From the NCBI RefSeq assembly GCF_004664715.2, contig NC_051071.1:36682530-36746529 (forward strand): a stretch of 64,000 nt of DNA. Direction: 5' to 3'. A model generated the notes under the pieces. It was not told the origin of the DNA. It searched no databases and saw nothing but the letters and a program-made list of their open reading frames with translations. The translations under genes were made by a program, and so were the position numbers. This document shows positions 47,335 to 59,596 of this stretch, piece after piece. Source of the stretch: Peromyscus leucopus. Taxonomy: Eukaryota; Chordata; Mammalia; Rodentia; Cricetidae. The first letter of the stretch is position 1. Every line of letters starts with the position of its first letter.

Positions 47335-47475
47335 GGACTGAGTTTCTCAAGCTCATTTTCCCATTTGCAAACTAAAAAAAGAATATGGCAGCTACCTTAA
47401 AGTCAATGTGAGATTATTGATTCAGACACCTTAAGTGCTTAGAATAGTTCCTGGCAACTGAGAAAATACTCTTAA
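47335..47475 (+). mobile_element. MIR fragment (3' half)
   Basis: GAGTTTCTCAAGCTCATTTT, then TAAGTGCTTAGAATAGTTCC and TGGCA match the MIR 3' half. Confidence 0.6.
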
Positions 47476-48064
47476 GTGTACTCTATTTATTATGATTACA
47501 TTTAAGAGGCCATACTTACCCAAAGAAAATATGCAGAAACCCAGAGATGCAGAGACAGGTGCAGATATGCTCAGCATCTGACTTCCATTCTCAGCCTAGA
47601 AGGTTTTCTCAGTATTTAAGCACCTATAAGGGAACTATAAGAATAATCTATAATGTCTAGGAGTTTCTGCCATTCTATACTCCCCAGTTTTGTTCATAGT
47701 CAGTATCATCTCACTCTAGAAGACAAATACATAGAGGCAAGTTTTGCATCCCATTTGTATTTGTTTTATCAAAAAGTGTTGAGCTAATTGATCCAGAGAG
47801 TGTCTCACCCCAAGACCCCATATACAGTGAAGACAACTCACTTTATAATCCATATTCCTGTCTAGAAGCTTTATGTATGAATAGGAGTCATCTGCATACA
47901 AAAACCAGAAGAATGATTATTATTACTTGTACCTGTTCTGGCAGACTAAGATGATGCAATCATTGGGATTAGTATCAAATCACCAGTGCTACCTATGTTT
48001 ATTTAAGTATATTATAGTGGTAATAGTAATCTCAAATCAATATTTATATATATAGATGAATTTC

Positions 48065-48540
48065 TAAATGGTCTTATTAAATAAAATAAAACATGGAGCC
48101 AAATATAGGGGTGAAAGCCTTAGAGAGGTCAGGGAAATAGGAGAGCCACTAGCCAACCTTACCTCACCAACACTGCAGCTTCCAAATGGGAGCTACTTCC
48201 TGTCTACCCACACCTTTATTTGCCTTGCTTTTCTTCCCTCTCATTGGCTCTTAGCCCAGCTACCTCAATTCCTTGTCACTGCCTGTCTGTACAGACCTCC
48301 AGGTCTCTATGGTTGGTATTGGAATTAAAGGCAGGTGTCACCACACCTGGCTCTGTTCCTTAGTGTGGCCTTGAACACAGAGACCCTGCCTGATAAGTGA
48401 TCGGGTTAAGGGCATGTGCTGCCTGACTTTGTTTACTTAAAATGGCTGGCCCCTTTTCCCCTGATCTCCAGGCAAGCTTTATTTATCAAAGCACAAATAA
48501 AATATCACCACATTTCAGCCCAAATAAAATATCACCACAT
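48065..48540. mobile_element. ERV LTR-like repeat, relative of 6942-7466
   Basis: Shares the layout TTATTAAATAAAATAAAAC, ATAGGGGTGAAAGCC, a SINE-like GGAATTAAAGGCAGGTGTCA and an ATATCACCACA end. The terminal segment AAATAAAATATCACCACAT is present twice (48495-48513 and 48522-48540). Distant from the 6942 copy, so a sister subfamily. Confidence 0.5.
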
Positions 48541-49957
48541 ATATGCATTTCTATGTGTTGTTTCATTTAATCTTCATAATAACCCAGTGGATCATTATGA
48601 ATCCCCTACATTGTAGAAAGAACACAAACTGTGCAGATAACAATACTCAATATCAAGAAGACAGTGGTAGTAGATTGTGTCTCCCTAGCCTATAATTACA
48701 ATCACAGGAGTATTTTATGTTTCTGGGCATCACAGGCACCAACGCTAGCATGCACACTTGCACACACACATTCTTTAAATTAAAAATAATTTAAAAATAA
48801 TTAAGCTTTGATTTCTAAAATGATTGTAGGATGGAAGCAAGTTATCAAATAATATCTACAACTACAAACAGAAAGACATTGCTAATGTTCATGTCATACT
48901 CAGGTAGAAAATAGTACCAATGACCTTTCATTATACTTCAATATATAGCAAATAGAGGCCACACTTTGAATTTTGAGTTTCTTTCATTTTCTATGACTAT
49001 GATAGATATGTGGTACTCTTTAAGGATGCTCAGCAGAAACAATGCTAGCAGATCACAATAAGCCACAGTATTGTAGAGGGAATAATGACTGCTCAAAATT
49101 TGGATGTGCTGTTAAGCAAGGATACCTAGTAGGGAAGTTGTGTGATAAGAATTTGGTTTAAGATAGTTACATGGTCTGATGGGTGGAGAACACACAGAGA
49201 GGCATTACTGTAATCTGTTGTGCAGTTGCTAGAAACAAGCAAGATGTCTAAAGTTCCCTGAAATATGCTAGCCCCAAGCTGTAACCTCAATAAAATGTTG
49301 CTATTTGATATGATTCGATAGCAAGATAAGGGAATAAAAGGTTTTAGTCAAAGCTAAGGTCAGAATATTTAATAATGTGATGTCTGAAAATCTTAAAAAT
49401 GGCAAAGAGGTTGACACTACATTGTAAACAATCTAGTGACCACAGCAGTGGAAAAATGATCACAGAGCCCATCCAATAACAATAAAGAAGGAAATGGAAC
49501 AGTTGTGCAGAGAAACCAGAATGACTGATATTGAAACTTGGGAGAAATTTTACAAGAGGAAGAATAGTTTAAGAAGTATACCACATATAAAACCCAGCCT
49601 TCAAATGATTAACACATTTTCTAGAATCATCTGTCATAATTTCCCAAAAGGGCCTACTATCAAAACCAAACTCAGAAAAAAAAAATATCCTACAATAAAA
49701 CAAAGTAGAAGCAAGTGGCTTTCTGACTTTTAACTTGACCCAGGGACAACATTCAAAGAACCACTGGAATGAATGAGCAGCTGTTTGGTGGCTGGGTATG
49801 TGCAAGATAATACAGGAGGAAAGGAAAGAAAACATCTTCAACTCTCAACTATATTTACTTTCATCCCATACATTTGTATCTATATTTATTTAATAGTATA
49901 TGCATTTTTGTAAGTGTATAGATCAGTTTAAAAACATAAAATCCATACATAGTGGTT
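48541..49957. other. Intergenic, no strong feature
   Basis: A possible B3 tail at 48720-48800 (GCACACTTGCACACACAC then A-rich) is too weak to call separately. The rest is unassigned. Confidence 0.35.
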
Positions 49958-50340
49958 GTCTTAAGGTTTCTGTTGCTATGATAAAATACCATGTCCAAAA
50001 GCAACGTGGGAAGGAAAGGGCTTATTTTTATTTGACAATTCTCTAATCTCTGAAAGAAGGCATGGTAAGAACTCAAGAAAGGAATCTGGAGCCAGATCCT
50101 AAAGCAGAAGCCATAGAGCAATGTTACTTATTAGATTTCTCTTCGTGGTTTGCCTACTTTCTTAAACAATCTACAGCTACCTGCCCAGCACTGCCCATAG
50201 TGAGCAAGGCCCTCCCATATCATTAATAAGGACAATATCCCTATGGACTTGTTTACAGGCCAATATATGAAGGCATTTTCTCAATTCAGATTTCCTCTTC
50301 CAAGATAGATTTGTATTAAGTTGACAAAAAATTAGCATAA
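49958..50340 (-). mobile_element. MaLR/ERVL-type LTR
   Basis: TTAAGGTTTCTGTTGCTATG, AAAAGCAACGTGGGAAGG, a reverse AATAAA (TTATTTTTATTT around 50020-50031) and TTAAGTTGACAAAAAATT at the far end. Confidence 0.7.
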
Positions 50341-50874
50341 TGTTCTATGCCTGTAAATGTATAGAACTTGGGAGACTGTAAGTTCACCGTCATTTTTTAA
50401 ATTTCTCTTCTGTGTTTCTTGCTCTTGTAAAATGTGTTTACAAAGATATCCTAAGGGAAGTTTTATTCTGAGTCACAGTTCAAGGATACATCCTGCAATG
50501 GTAAGAACGTTTTTAGTAAAGCAAGGGCTTGAAAGAACTGATCCACAATCAGGAAGCAGAAACACTGAATGCATGTTCCTGTTCATCTCCCTTCCTCCTT
50601 TTAAACAGCCCAGGATCTCAGGAATGGTTTTTCCACCTCAACTAACTTAGGAAAATCCTTCATATGCATGCCATCTCTTAGGTAAGTTCTGTCAAATGGA
50701 CCATTCAAATTAAACATTTCATTCAGCATGGACTAGATACCATTAAGGGAAGCTTTGTCTAAAAATACGAATAATTAAATATATTCATATCAGTGAAGAT
50801 GCTATGAATTTTTATTTCATGTATGAGATCAAAACACCTAGTAATAATAACTAAATGATGAAAGCAATCTTTTC

Positions 50875-51264
50875 TGGTAGCTTTTTTGTCAACTTGACAC
50901 AAGTTAAAGTTATCTGGGAGGAGGAATCTCAATTGAAAACTGCCTCCATCAGATTTCCTGTAGACAATTTTTAAAGGCATTTTCTTGATTCACAATAGAT
51001 ATGGAAGGGCCCAACCCACTGAGGGTGGTGCCACCAATGGGCAGGTGGTTTAAGTGTATAAGAATGCAAACTGAGCAAGCCAGGAGAAACCAGTATGCAG
51101 TGTGGCTCCATGCATTATGCTTCAGTTTCTGCCTCCAGTTTCCAGTCCTGATTTCCCTTCATAAAGGACTGTAAGCTGCAAGGGAAGATAAACCCTTTCT
51201 TCCTGTGATGTAGGTGCTTTAGGTCATGGGGTTGTGCCACAGCAATAGAAGGCAAACTAAGACA
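50875..51264 (+). mobile_element. Left LTR of the composite element
   Basis: Contains GTCAACTTGACACAAGTTAA, TAAGTGTATAAGAATGC, GATAAACCCTTTC and the end GCAAACTAAGACA. Confidence 0.7.
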
Positions 51265-51800
51265 GAAAAACCAATAGTACCAGGTTCGTGGGGGATTGCT
51301 GTGACTTGTCTGTCCATTTGTTTTAGACAAATTATGAAAGGGGTTTAGAATTTGGGGGAAGATAATGCTGAGAGCAGCTGAGGCTTGGCACTGTGAGATG
51401 CCTGCCACCAGTGAAGATGCAGCCTCAGTTACAATGGAAACCCAGGATTGAAAGGGCTATGAAGAGAGACTGAAGCTTGGTGCAACTTGGCATGGCTGGA
51501 GTTCCTGAAGAAAGGCCGAGTGGCTATGGGTAAATGTGAAATCAGCATTTTGGAGATGCCAGGATTGTGGCACAATCACCAAGGACAGTGGCAACTGTGT
51601 AATGGATCCATCTTGAGCCTCCAGGACATGCTGTGTGAGCAGTAGATGGCAAGCCAGAGAAGTGGACCTATCTAGGTTGGAGCCTAGGGAATCACGAGTG
51701 GGCCCCAGATGCCCAGCACTGAATTTTTTTACACGGTTGAGTTTAGTTTTTGCTTTGCTTTGATTGTGACTATACCCTGATTATTTCATCTTGAAATAAG

Positions 51801-52032
51801 AAGGTATTTAACTTTTTTCACTCTTATTGATCCTTCCCATCTCCCCATTACCAGATCCTTCCCATCTCCCCATCCCCCTGCATTTGCCTTCCACCTTTAC
51901 AACCTCTCCCCAAAACAAAACAAAAACCCCAAACCAAACAAAACTAACAAACAAAACAAAACAAAGGAAAAACAAAAAAGGAGAAGAATCTCATGGAAGC
52001 TGTAGTGTGGCCTGGCGAGCCACACAGCTCAC
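51801..52032. repeat. C-rich then A/C-rich low-complexity tract
   Basis: CCCATCTCCCC is repeated at about 51837 and 51864, then CAAAACAAAACAAAAACCCC-like sequence at 51910-51970. Confidence 0.7.
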
Positions 52033-52420
52033 CCTGTAGCTGGAGAGTTTCTCTCCAGCCCCCACCAAGCCCCCACAGTCCTGCAGCCCACTTATAAAAT
52101 AAACACACAGGCACTTATATTATTTATACTGTTTGGCCTAATGGCTCAGGCTTCTAGCTAGCTGTTCTTATATCTTAAATTAACCCATTTCTATAAATCT
52201 GTACCTTGCCACATGGCTTGTGGCTTACCAGTATCTTACATGTTGGTACTCATGGCGGCGGCGGCTGGCAGTGTCTCTCTGCCTCAGCCTTCCTGTTCCC
52301 ACAATTCTCTTCTCTCCTTGTCCTACCCATACCTCCTGCCTGGCTACTGGCCAATCAGTGTTTTGTTTATTAACCAATCAGAGCAACACATTTAACATAC
52401 AGAATCATCCTCTTGTCCTT
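52033..52420 (-). mobile_element. ERV LTR (family shared with 55593-55968 and 61173-61538)
   Basis: Minus-strand reading has GTTGCTCTGATTGGTTAATA, CTGATTGGCCAGTAGCCAGG, a GAGTACCAACATGTAAGATA segment and an AGCTACA end at 52033. The inner CATGGCGGCGGCGG (52251-52264) is a CpG-bearing GGC run. Confidence 0.65.
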
Positions 52421-52846
52421 TAGTCTTCACTTGCAAGTGTTCATGGCCATGAGTCATTGGTTTGAATGGAGGTCTCTGGCTTCTGCTATAGCATATATAA
52501 TGGGCTCTCACTGAGGCTCCTCTTGGATATCCTGTTGCCGCCCTGTGTTGAGGAAACCCTGCAGTTTTGGATCTATAGGTTTGTTCCCTTCTCGTCCTTT
52601 AACAGTTCTCAGATGAGGTGGATGTTGGGATGGGCCAACATGATCATAGCCCTGGATCTGGACCTAGGTGGTGGCTGGACTGGTCATCCCACCAGCTTTC
52701 CCTCATCCTCACCATCCAGTCAAGCTCTTCACCACTGCCTCCACCAGCCCACCCATTGCAGCCTGCAGCAAATGGCATGGCCAGTTCTCCTGATCCAGAC
52801 CCTTGGATCAGCTTACCCACACTCACACCACCAAGGCCAGTTCTAC

Positions 52847-53137
52847 TGTCTTGCATAGGTGAGTTGAAGTATAGGACCCTCTCTCTTCTTGATCCTTCCA
52901 GATTTCTCCTTCTATTTATTCTCTTTGTCTGACAGCTCTTCCTATCCTTTCTCCTGACTTGCTATTGATTGTTCAGCTCTTTATTAGACCATGAGGTGTT
53001 TTAAATAGGCACAGTAATACTGCTTCACAGGGTTGAACAAATGCAATATAAAAGAATACAACATATCTTTGCATCATTGAACAAATGTTCCACAGCATAA
53101 ACAAATGTAACACATCTTAAAAGAATATTATACAACA
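52847..53137 (-). mobile_element. ERV LTR-like repeat with AATAAA
   Basis: Minus strand starts TGTTGTATAATATTC and ends TATGCAAGACA. AATAAA is at 52980-52985 in reverse (CTCTTTATTAGACC). TG...CA ends but no matching target duplication. Confidence 0.5.
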
Positions 53138-53159
53138 TTAGTGTGCTGCCCAGGTAAGG

Positions 53160-54560
53160 TGCATGCCCATGCTTAGTAGTGGCCCATCTTTCCTGACTGC
53201 AGGAACCAGCTCTCCCACTGGAGTATCCAGCAAGGGGAAGGGCCAGCTATCCCAGGGCCAGTGAGGGATGTGGCCAGCTCAATACAGCACTTGGATTTTG
53301 ATACTCATGGTTCCTATGACCTCTTGTGGTAACAGGGTCCATGGACATCAACACAGACCCCAGCTGCAGCATGACCATGGACCTAGACATGGTCCTTGAC
53401 AGCAGCTAAGGCCCAGAGATCACCATGGCCCTGGTGACAGCATAGGCCACTCAGATCAGCATGACTCTGGCAGATGCATGGCCTTTGGACACCAACATGG
53501 TCTCAGGTGGCTGACCAGACCATGGGCATTCCCAGAGCCCTCTGTGGTAATAGGAACAATGAATATCACCCCAGACCCTGGTCACTACAGGATCACAGAC
53601 ACAGACATGATCCTAGGCAATGACTTGTGTCCAGATGACATAATGGACCCAGGTAGCTGTACAACTTCCACCACCTTTTGCCATCAGTATGGCTCCAGAA
53701 GCAGCAGCATGACCCTCAGATACCAACATGGTCTCAGATGGTTGCCCATACCCCTGGAATCTTCATGGTTGTATAGTGGTATTTGCTGTGCCCATGACCT
53801 TGGGCTATATGGCCCAAAGGGGGTTGTGCTAGTGGCCAGTGTACATTATATGTGATGTCTGATAAAGAGCAGGGAGAAGGGGCATGTGACCCTTCTCCAA
53901 CTCCTTATCAGAGTTCACGTACAATGGCAGGAAATGCTGTGTAGTCCAAGTCATGGGTGGAGTAAGTACCACTACATGGCCCTCTCTAGTAACAGGAACC
54001 ACAGATATCAACACAGACCCTGGCCTCTGTAGGACCACCAATCCAGACATGCCTTAGGCAGCAGCCTTGGCCAGAACAACACCATGACAGTGAAGGCCAC
54101 TCAGATCTGCATGGCCCCAGAGCCAGCACAGCCCTTGGACACCAACGTGATCATAGGACGCAGCCCAGACATTGGGCATTCATGTAGCCTTTGGTAGCGA
54201 CATGAGCCACCAGACATCAATACAGACCATGGTGGATGTAGTAGGTCCATGGACCAAGACATGATTCTAGGCAGTAGCCTTGGATCTGATGTCATCATGG
54301 CCCCAGGTGGCAGTGCATGCCACCCAGATTGACATAACTCTTCAGTGGAACATGGCCCTCAGACACCAACATGACACCAGTTTGGTGGATTGGACTACAG
54401 ACTTCTGCATAGCCCTGAGTAGTAACAGGAGCCACAGATATCAACTCAGTTCCCCTTAGCTGCTTTAGGGCATTAGACCAAGACTTGACCCTTGGCAATA
54501 GCCCAGGCCTGGATATTACCTTGGACTTCAATGACAAGCATACCATTCACATCAGTCTGT
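53160..54560. repeat. Degenerate ~217-bp tandem array
   Basis: The anchor ATATCAACACAGACCC or close variants occurs at 53347, 53565, 54007, 54216 and 54440 (spacings 218, 442 = 2 x 221, 209 and 224). A second anchor, ACCAACATGG, falls at about 53491, 53722, 54141 and 54364 with the same period. About six units, one badly decayed near 53780. Higher GC than the surroundings. Open frames through it on both strands are by-products. Confidence 0.75.
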
Positions 54561-55085
54561 TCTTCACCACCCTCACCCCTTCAGATTTGCCTCTAACTCT
54601 AGCCCATGAACCATTCTACTCCCCCCTCTCTCTTCCACCTCCCCACCCTGAATTGACTCACCATAATGGTGCCCCACCACCCAGGCAGTCTCCTGGTTAA
54701 CATGGAGTTGTTGCTGGTGTCCTCTCTAGGACCCAGGGCTAGAAAGCCTGGGTGGCTGATGCTTGATTGAGTCCTGCCCACAGCACCCACAAGGCATGGC
54801 ACTGAGCTTCAACTTGGTTTTTGATTTTACAGGAACACACAGACCTTGGATACTTTAGAGAGACTCAACTTTTAAAGAGGTTTTGGATATTTAAATAGAC
54901 ATCTGGTATTTTTAAAGGCCCAGATTTTTAAAGAGTTTAAATTTGTAAAGACTTTGGAACTTTTAAAGTTATTTATGTTTTGTATAATATTAACATGAGA
55001 TCTTAGAGATAACAAGAAGGGGAAGGTTATAGTTTAAGGTTAATTAATATATTGGTGTATCAAGTTGACAAAGGGTCAATTTTCC

Positions 55086-55504
55086 TGGTTAGATTTTTAT
55101 TTTGTTTTTTTTTGTTGTTGTCAACTTGACATAAGCTAGAATCATGTAGGATGTGGAACCTCAATTGAAAAAATTTCTCCATCAAATTGCCTATAGGCAA
55201 GTCTTTAGGGAATTTTTGTGTTTGATGATTGATGTGGAGGGGCCATCCCCTTTTAGGCAATGCCGTCCCTGGTCAGGTGATCTTGGAATATATAAGAAAG
55301 CAAACTGAGCAAGACAAGAGGAGTAAGACTGTGAGCAGCATCCATCCATGGCTTCTGCTTTAGTTCTGTCCCCGGGTTCCTGCCTTGAGTTCTTGCCCTG
55401 ACTTTCCTTCATATAAACTGTGAGGTAAAATAAGTTCTTTCCCTCCCCAAATTGCTCTTGATCATGGCATTTTGTCATAGCAATAGATGGCAAAGTAAAA
55501 CACA
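55086..55504 (+). mobile_element. Right LTR of the composite element
   Basis: TGTCAACTTGACATAAGCTA, TGGAATATATAAGAAAGCA (TATA-like) and an end GCAAAGTAAAACACA. Confidence 0.7.
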
Positions 55505-55592
55505 GCTTTAAAAATCAATCAACAAATAAATGAACAAAATTTTCTTTATGTGAATAATGGAACATTATTAATCTTCAAAAAAAATGAAATTC

Positions 55593-55968
55593 TGTAGTTG
55601 GAAGTTTTCCTATGTCCCACCTGGTCCACAGCTGCTCAGACCCAAATAAACACACAGAGGCTTATATTAATTATGAAATGTATGGCCATTAGCTCAGGCT
55701 TATTACTGACTAACTCTTATACTTAAATTAACCAATAATTCTTATCTATGTTTAGCCATGTGGCTTGGTACCTTTTCTAAGTTCTGCCTTGTCATCTTGC
55801 TTCCTCTGTGTCTGGCTGGTGACTCCTGACTCAGCCTTCCTCTTCCCAGAATTCTCCTTGTCTACTTATTCCACCCATACTTCCTGCCTGGCTACTGGCC
55901 AATAAGCATTTTATTTATCAACCAATCAGAGCAACACACATTCACAGCATACGGAACTACATTCCACA
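55593..55968 (-). mobile_element. Solo ERV LTR
   Basis: Minus strand begins TGTGGAATGTAGTTCCG and ends CCAACTACA (TG...CA). It has the CCAAT-type TGATTGGTTGATAAATAAAA block also present at 52033-52420 and 61173-61538. Confidence 0.7.
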
Positions 55969-57189
55969 GCAGAATTCTGATCCATACTTCCACGAGTTTA
56001 AACCTTAAACAAATAATTGAAAGTAAATAGGTCAGACACAGCAGAACCAAGACTTGTATGAAATGAATAGTCAAACTCATACAGTCAAAACAAACAAACC
56101 AGGCTTGATATTACCAGGGTATGGGAGGAGGAGTAGGTATTAGAAAATTATTTTCTGGGTTTTGACCATAGTTTTAAGGGGAGATGATTTCAATTCTGGA
56201 AATAGCTAAAAATGATATTTGCCCTGCAGTGTGAATGCAGTTAACACTACTGAACTATACATTTAAGGGCAATTACAATGGCAAATTGATGCATAGTTTA
56301 CCACAATTAATACAATCTAACTTTGAGTGAACCTATACACAGAGACCTATGAACACTGAGTTTCCCTATGTTTGAACTTCTGCTAGAATCACAGAGAGGC
56401 ACACTACCTAGGCAATGTGCTCAGGCCAAAGCTCACAAGCTTTTCCTTCCTATTTCTTGTTCTGTAACAGCATTGCACTGGGTGGTAACACATCTGGTCT
56501 TGCCCTTTTGATCCTTCTGCTGCAGACTACTAAGATCAGGGGTTACAGGTATGCAAAGACCAAACGAACCCTCATGTTCTTGCTTTTTTTTTTTAAATTT
56601 TCTTTTGCCTCTTGACAGCACTAGAATGGACAAGTCACCCATATTTGGCAACTCATGTTAAAATATCAGCAATGATGAATAGAGTCATAGTTCTGCTTCC
56701 TAGTCTGTAAAGTGGTGATGTCACTGTTGTGTGGCTGTCTGCTTTCCTTTACATAGCAGTTGCTTAGGGTGTTTGCATCATCACTCTACAGCTTTACTGT
56801 CTTTTATTCTGGCTAGATTTTAGTTTATTTTTTTGGAAAGAAAAAGCTGCTTTTCCCAGAAGAGCTTTGGCTGCCTGAAATTTGATTGGAGTGATTTCTT
56901 TCAGGTGATGAAATCATCGTCCTGTTGAAACTGAGCTCAGATCCTTAATTTGTATATTTTAGATAAAAGAATTCTGTTCAGGGAAAAAGTAAGCATCATG
57001 ATAAAGGGATAGCCCAAACCCTTCCTCACATGGTGTGAAGTACTCTAATCTACCGGAGGAACTATGGATGAAATGGAAACTCTCCAAATGCTCTGCTGCT
57101 CTTACACATCACAGGAGCCACTGCAGTAAGGCGGTGCAGTAAGGAACCTTTCTTGATAAATGTCAAGTGTGAAACTGCATCTTCAGCAT
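55969..57189. other. Intergenic, no feature recognised
   Basis: No SINE, LTR or exon seen. Confidence 0.4.
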
Positions 57190-57310
57190 GCATCACTTTG
57201 TGATTCTGGTTAGGTCAATTTACCCTCAGAGCTCCATTTTCTTATCAACACATGGTGTTTCTCATTTAGAATAAAAGCATATTAAACCATCAGTAAGTAT
57301 TAGGTAATAT
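57190..57310 (+). mobile_element. MIR fragment
   Basis: GATTCTGGTTAGGTCAATTT, CAGAGCTCCATTTTCTTATC and GTTTCTCATTTAGAATAAAA follow the central and 3' MIR order. Confidence 0.5.
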
Positions 57311-57357
57311 TACCAGAGACCTCACATTCCTATGTGCAGTGTTTATGTTGACATGGC

Positions 57358-57360
57358 TTT

Positions 57361-57428
<68 letters not shown>

Positions 57429-57500
57429 TCCTTCTTTCCTTCCTTCCTTCCTTCCTTCCTTCCTCCCTCCCTCCCTCCCTCCCTCCTTCCTTCCTTTATT
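57358..57500. repeat. Graded pyrimidine tract: (CTTT)n, (CCTT)n, (CCCT)n
   Basis: A continuous pyrimidine run in which unit composition changes stepwise: TTTC from 57358, CCTT from about 57438, CCCT from about 57463, then back to CCTT. Lys/Glu/Arg-rich and Phe/Leu/Ser-rich frames over it are artefacts. Confidence 0.95.
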
Positions 57501-57519
57501 TCTTTTCTTTTTTTCTTTT

Positions 57520-58465
57520 TTGTCTGCTGCCTCTGCTGCAAGGAAATCCCAAACCCAACAGGAGCATGTACGAACAGCTGAATGTCCTTGATGAGACACG
57601 ATTCCTTTCTTTATTGGAAACATCTCCCTTTGCTGGTTTTCTACTGAGTCATTAGCCTAAACTACACCCTACACTTCAGAATTCCTGGCCAGCTGGGATG
57701 CTCTGTGACCACAGAGACATCTGCTTCTTTTAGTTTCCTCAGTGCCTCTAATTCTAGTCCCAACCACTTATACTATAAAAATAAATGACATGACAAAGAA
57801 GTCATCTTCCTGACAAGCACTGGAAGCCGCAGAGTCATGCTGTCTTCCCTTCTAAACCTCACTCCCCAGTTCCCCACTTGCTTCAGGGGGTGACAGTAGT
57901 TCAGCTCTGTCTGTGTGAACGTTTGGATCTATTTCCAGATTCTCACCTCTTCCAGGAATTAGACTGAGAACTTATTTCAGTTTCTCCTTTTTAAATTTCT
58001 ATTTTGCTTAATTTGACAGCATCTAAGGCTAGTTATTTTAAAGATCTTCTGAACCAGCATCAGGAAATCATTTCAATATGAAGTAAGAATTAAATTCAAG
58101 GACTCATCAATTGCTTTGGTGTAGGCAACTTGGACATGCTGGGCATTCATGAGCAGGTCAAGGGCTGGACCACAGTGACTTGTGCAAACTCCCAAACTGT
58201 CAGAAGAATTGGTTAAGAGCACAATGTCTTCGTTACCATAGGAGGAGGAGTACACCAAAGCCATCCTAGTCTGGATTCTGAAAATCTACTGTTGTAACAA
58301 TATGATTAATTAGCACAATAAAAAGCTGCATGAAAGGGACCCAAGACCCAAATCCCAGTTCCTACCTGAGTGTTTGTCCCCTGTGGAGACTCCCTCCCCC
58401 CTGTATCCATTCTCAGTTCCAGGTTTCTAAACCGGGGGTGGGGGGTGGGTAAAAACTGTTTGTAT
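57520..58465. other. Intergenic, no feature recognised
   Basis: No recognisable gene or repeat. A short GGGGGTGGGGGGTGGG run lies near 58434. Confidence 0.4.
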
Positions 58466-58580
58466 CCTGGGTGAGTATGGCGGTACAATCCTTATAATGT
58501 TGCCTTTGGAAGGCTAAGGCAGGAAGATTTAAAATTCAAGGCTAATGTGGGCTACAAAGTGAGATCCTGTCTGAAGAAAA
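58466..58580 (+). mobile_element. B1-like SINE, old
   Basis: GGTGAGTATGGCGGTACAAT, CTTTGGAAGGCTAAGGCAGG and GAGATCCTGTCTGAAG follow the B1 order with strong divergence. Confidence 0.6.
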
Positions 58581-59529
58581 ATAGCACCTATACCACAAGA
58601 CTGTATGAATGATTAATAGTAATCTGAGCAAGGTGACCAGAGCTGTGTCTGGCATGGACAACTTGGTAAATAATGAACTATGATTCTTTTTCTCTTTCAA
58701 GAAGATGGGTTGTATTGTCCCACAATGGGTCTGCACTGCCTTCTCTTTTGACTAGGGATTTATGAGCTCAGGGTCCTGACATCAGTTAGCTCATGCTGAC
58801 CAAGAGCTGTGATCAGCAGTTATAGCTGTCTGTGCTTTAAAAAAATCAAGAAATAAAGTCTTCAGGGTTTGCAGCAAAGAAAATCCTTCACACAATCAAG
58901 CTCATAGGTGAAAGATGACACAATGGAGCCAGGACAAGTGGGCGCCACTAGAGAGCAGAGGTGTAGAAGTCACAGTCACACTTGGAGAAAGCCTTTGAAC
59001 TGCTGAGATCTAGGTTTGCCATCTGGGGGATAGAAACTACAAATTCTGTCGTCTTTATAGTTATGATGAAAAACATGAGATGATATATAAAATGTTAGCA
59101 CTGGCCTGAACGACTATAAGGTCTCCCCAAGTGAACATTGTGACTCTCTTTTTATGGGAAAATGGTAGAACACTTCAGTCTTCCTAACTCTGTTGCTCTC
59201 CTCCCTTCAATGAGGCCAAACAGACATGGGAGGGCATCTTATTAAAGAGGATAGTGGAACCCTATGTGTGATGCTAAGTTGAGACTGCAATCCAGAGTCG
59301 AAAGCATCCAGTGCCTGCTTCCATTGTCTTGTTAATTCCGAGTACAACCCTTTTCTGATTTCTCATAGAGAAGAACATTCTCACGATTACTCCACCAACA
59401 AAATGTCTTATTTTATTTTTCTTCAAAACACATGATTAGCTTTTAAGGCAGACTTTGTTCACATGGAGCACTCCTGCCTTCTCAGCTAGTTTCTCCCTTG
59501 TCTAATTGAAGGACTCTTTCAATACTCAG

Positions 59530-59532
<3 letters not shown>

Positions 59533-59584
<52 letters not shown>

Positions 59585-59596
59585 CGCGTGCGCGCG
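59533..59596. repeat. (GT)n followed by alternating CG-rich tract
   Basis: About 46 bp of GT passing into GCGCGCACGCGTGCGCGCG, an uninterrupted alternating purine-pyrimidine stretch of about 64 bp that favours Z-DNA. Confidence 0.9.

Larger units (their letters stand above)
50875..55504 (+). mobile_element. Composite MaLR-like element with two LTRs and nested insertions
   Basis: Two same-orientation LTRs of the 22413-22857 family (50875-51264 and 55086-55504) enclose non-coding internal sequence. The left internal part (51265-51800) and right internal part (about 54820-55085, with ATTGGTGTATCAAGTTGACA) resemble MaLR internal regions as I remember them. Between them lie an A-rich tract, two foreign LTRs (52033-52420 and 52847-53137) and a ~217-bp tandem array. 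No matching target duplication could be confirmed. Confidence 0.5.

Noticed and set aside
53478..53855. 125-codon open frame near 53.5 kb
   Set aside because: It lies inside the degenerate ~217-bp tandem array. Open frames occur there on both strands, and none spans unit boundaries consistently.
53160..54560. CRISPR-like array
   Set aside because: Units are about 217 bp and degenerate, with no short conserved repeat and unique spacer pattern. The window is mammalian.
57290..57655. Four overlapping open frames of 80-107 codons
   Set aside because: They read through the pyrimidine tract at 57358-57500 on both strands and show no domain or conserved start.
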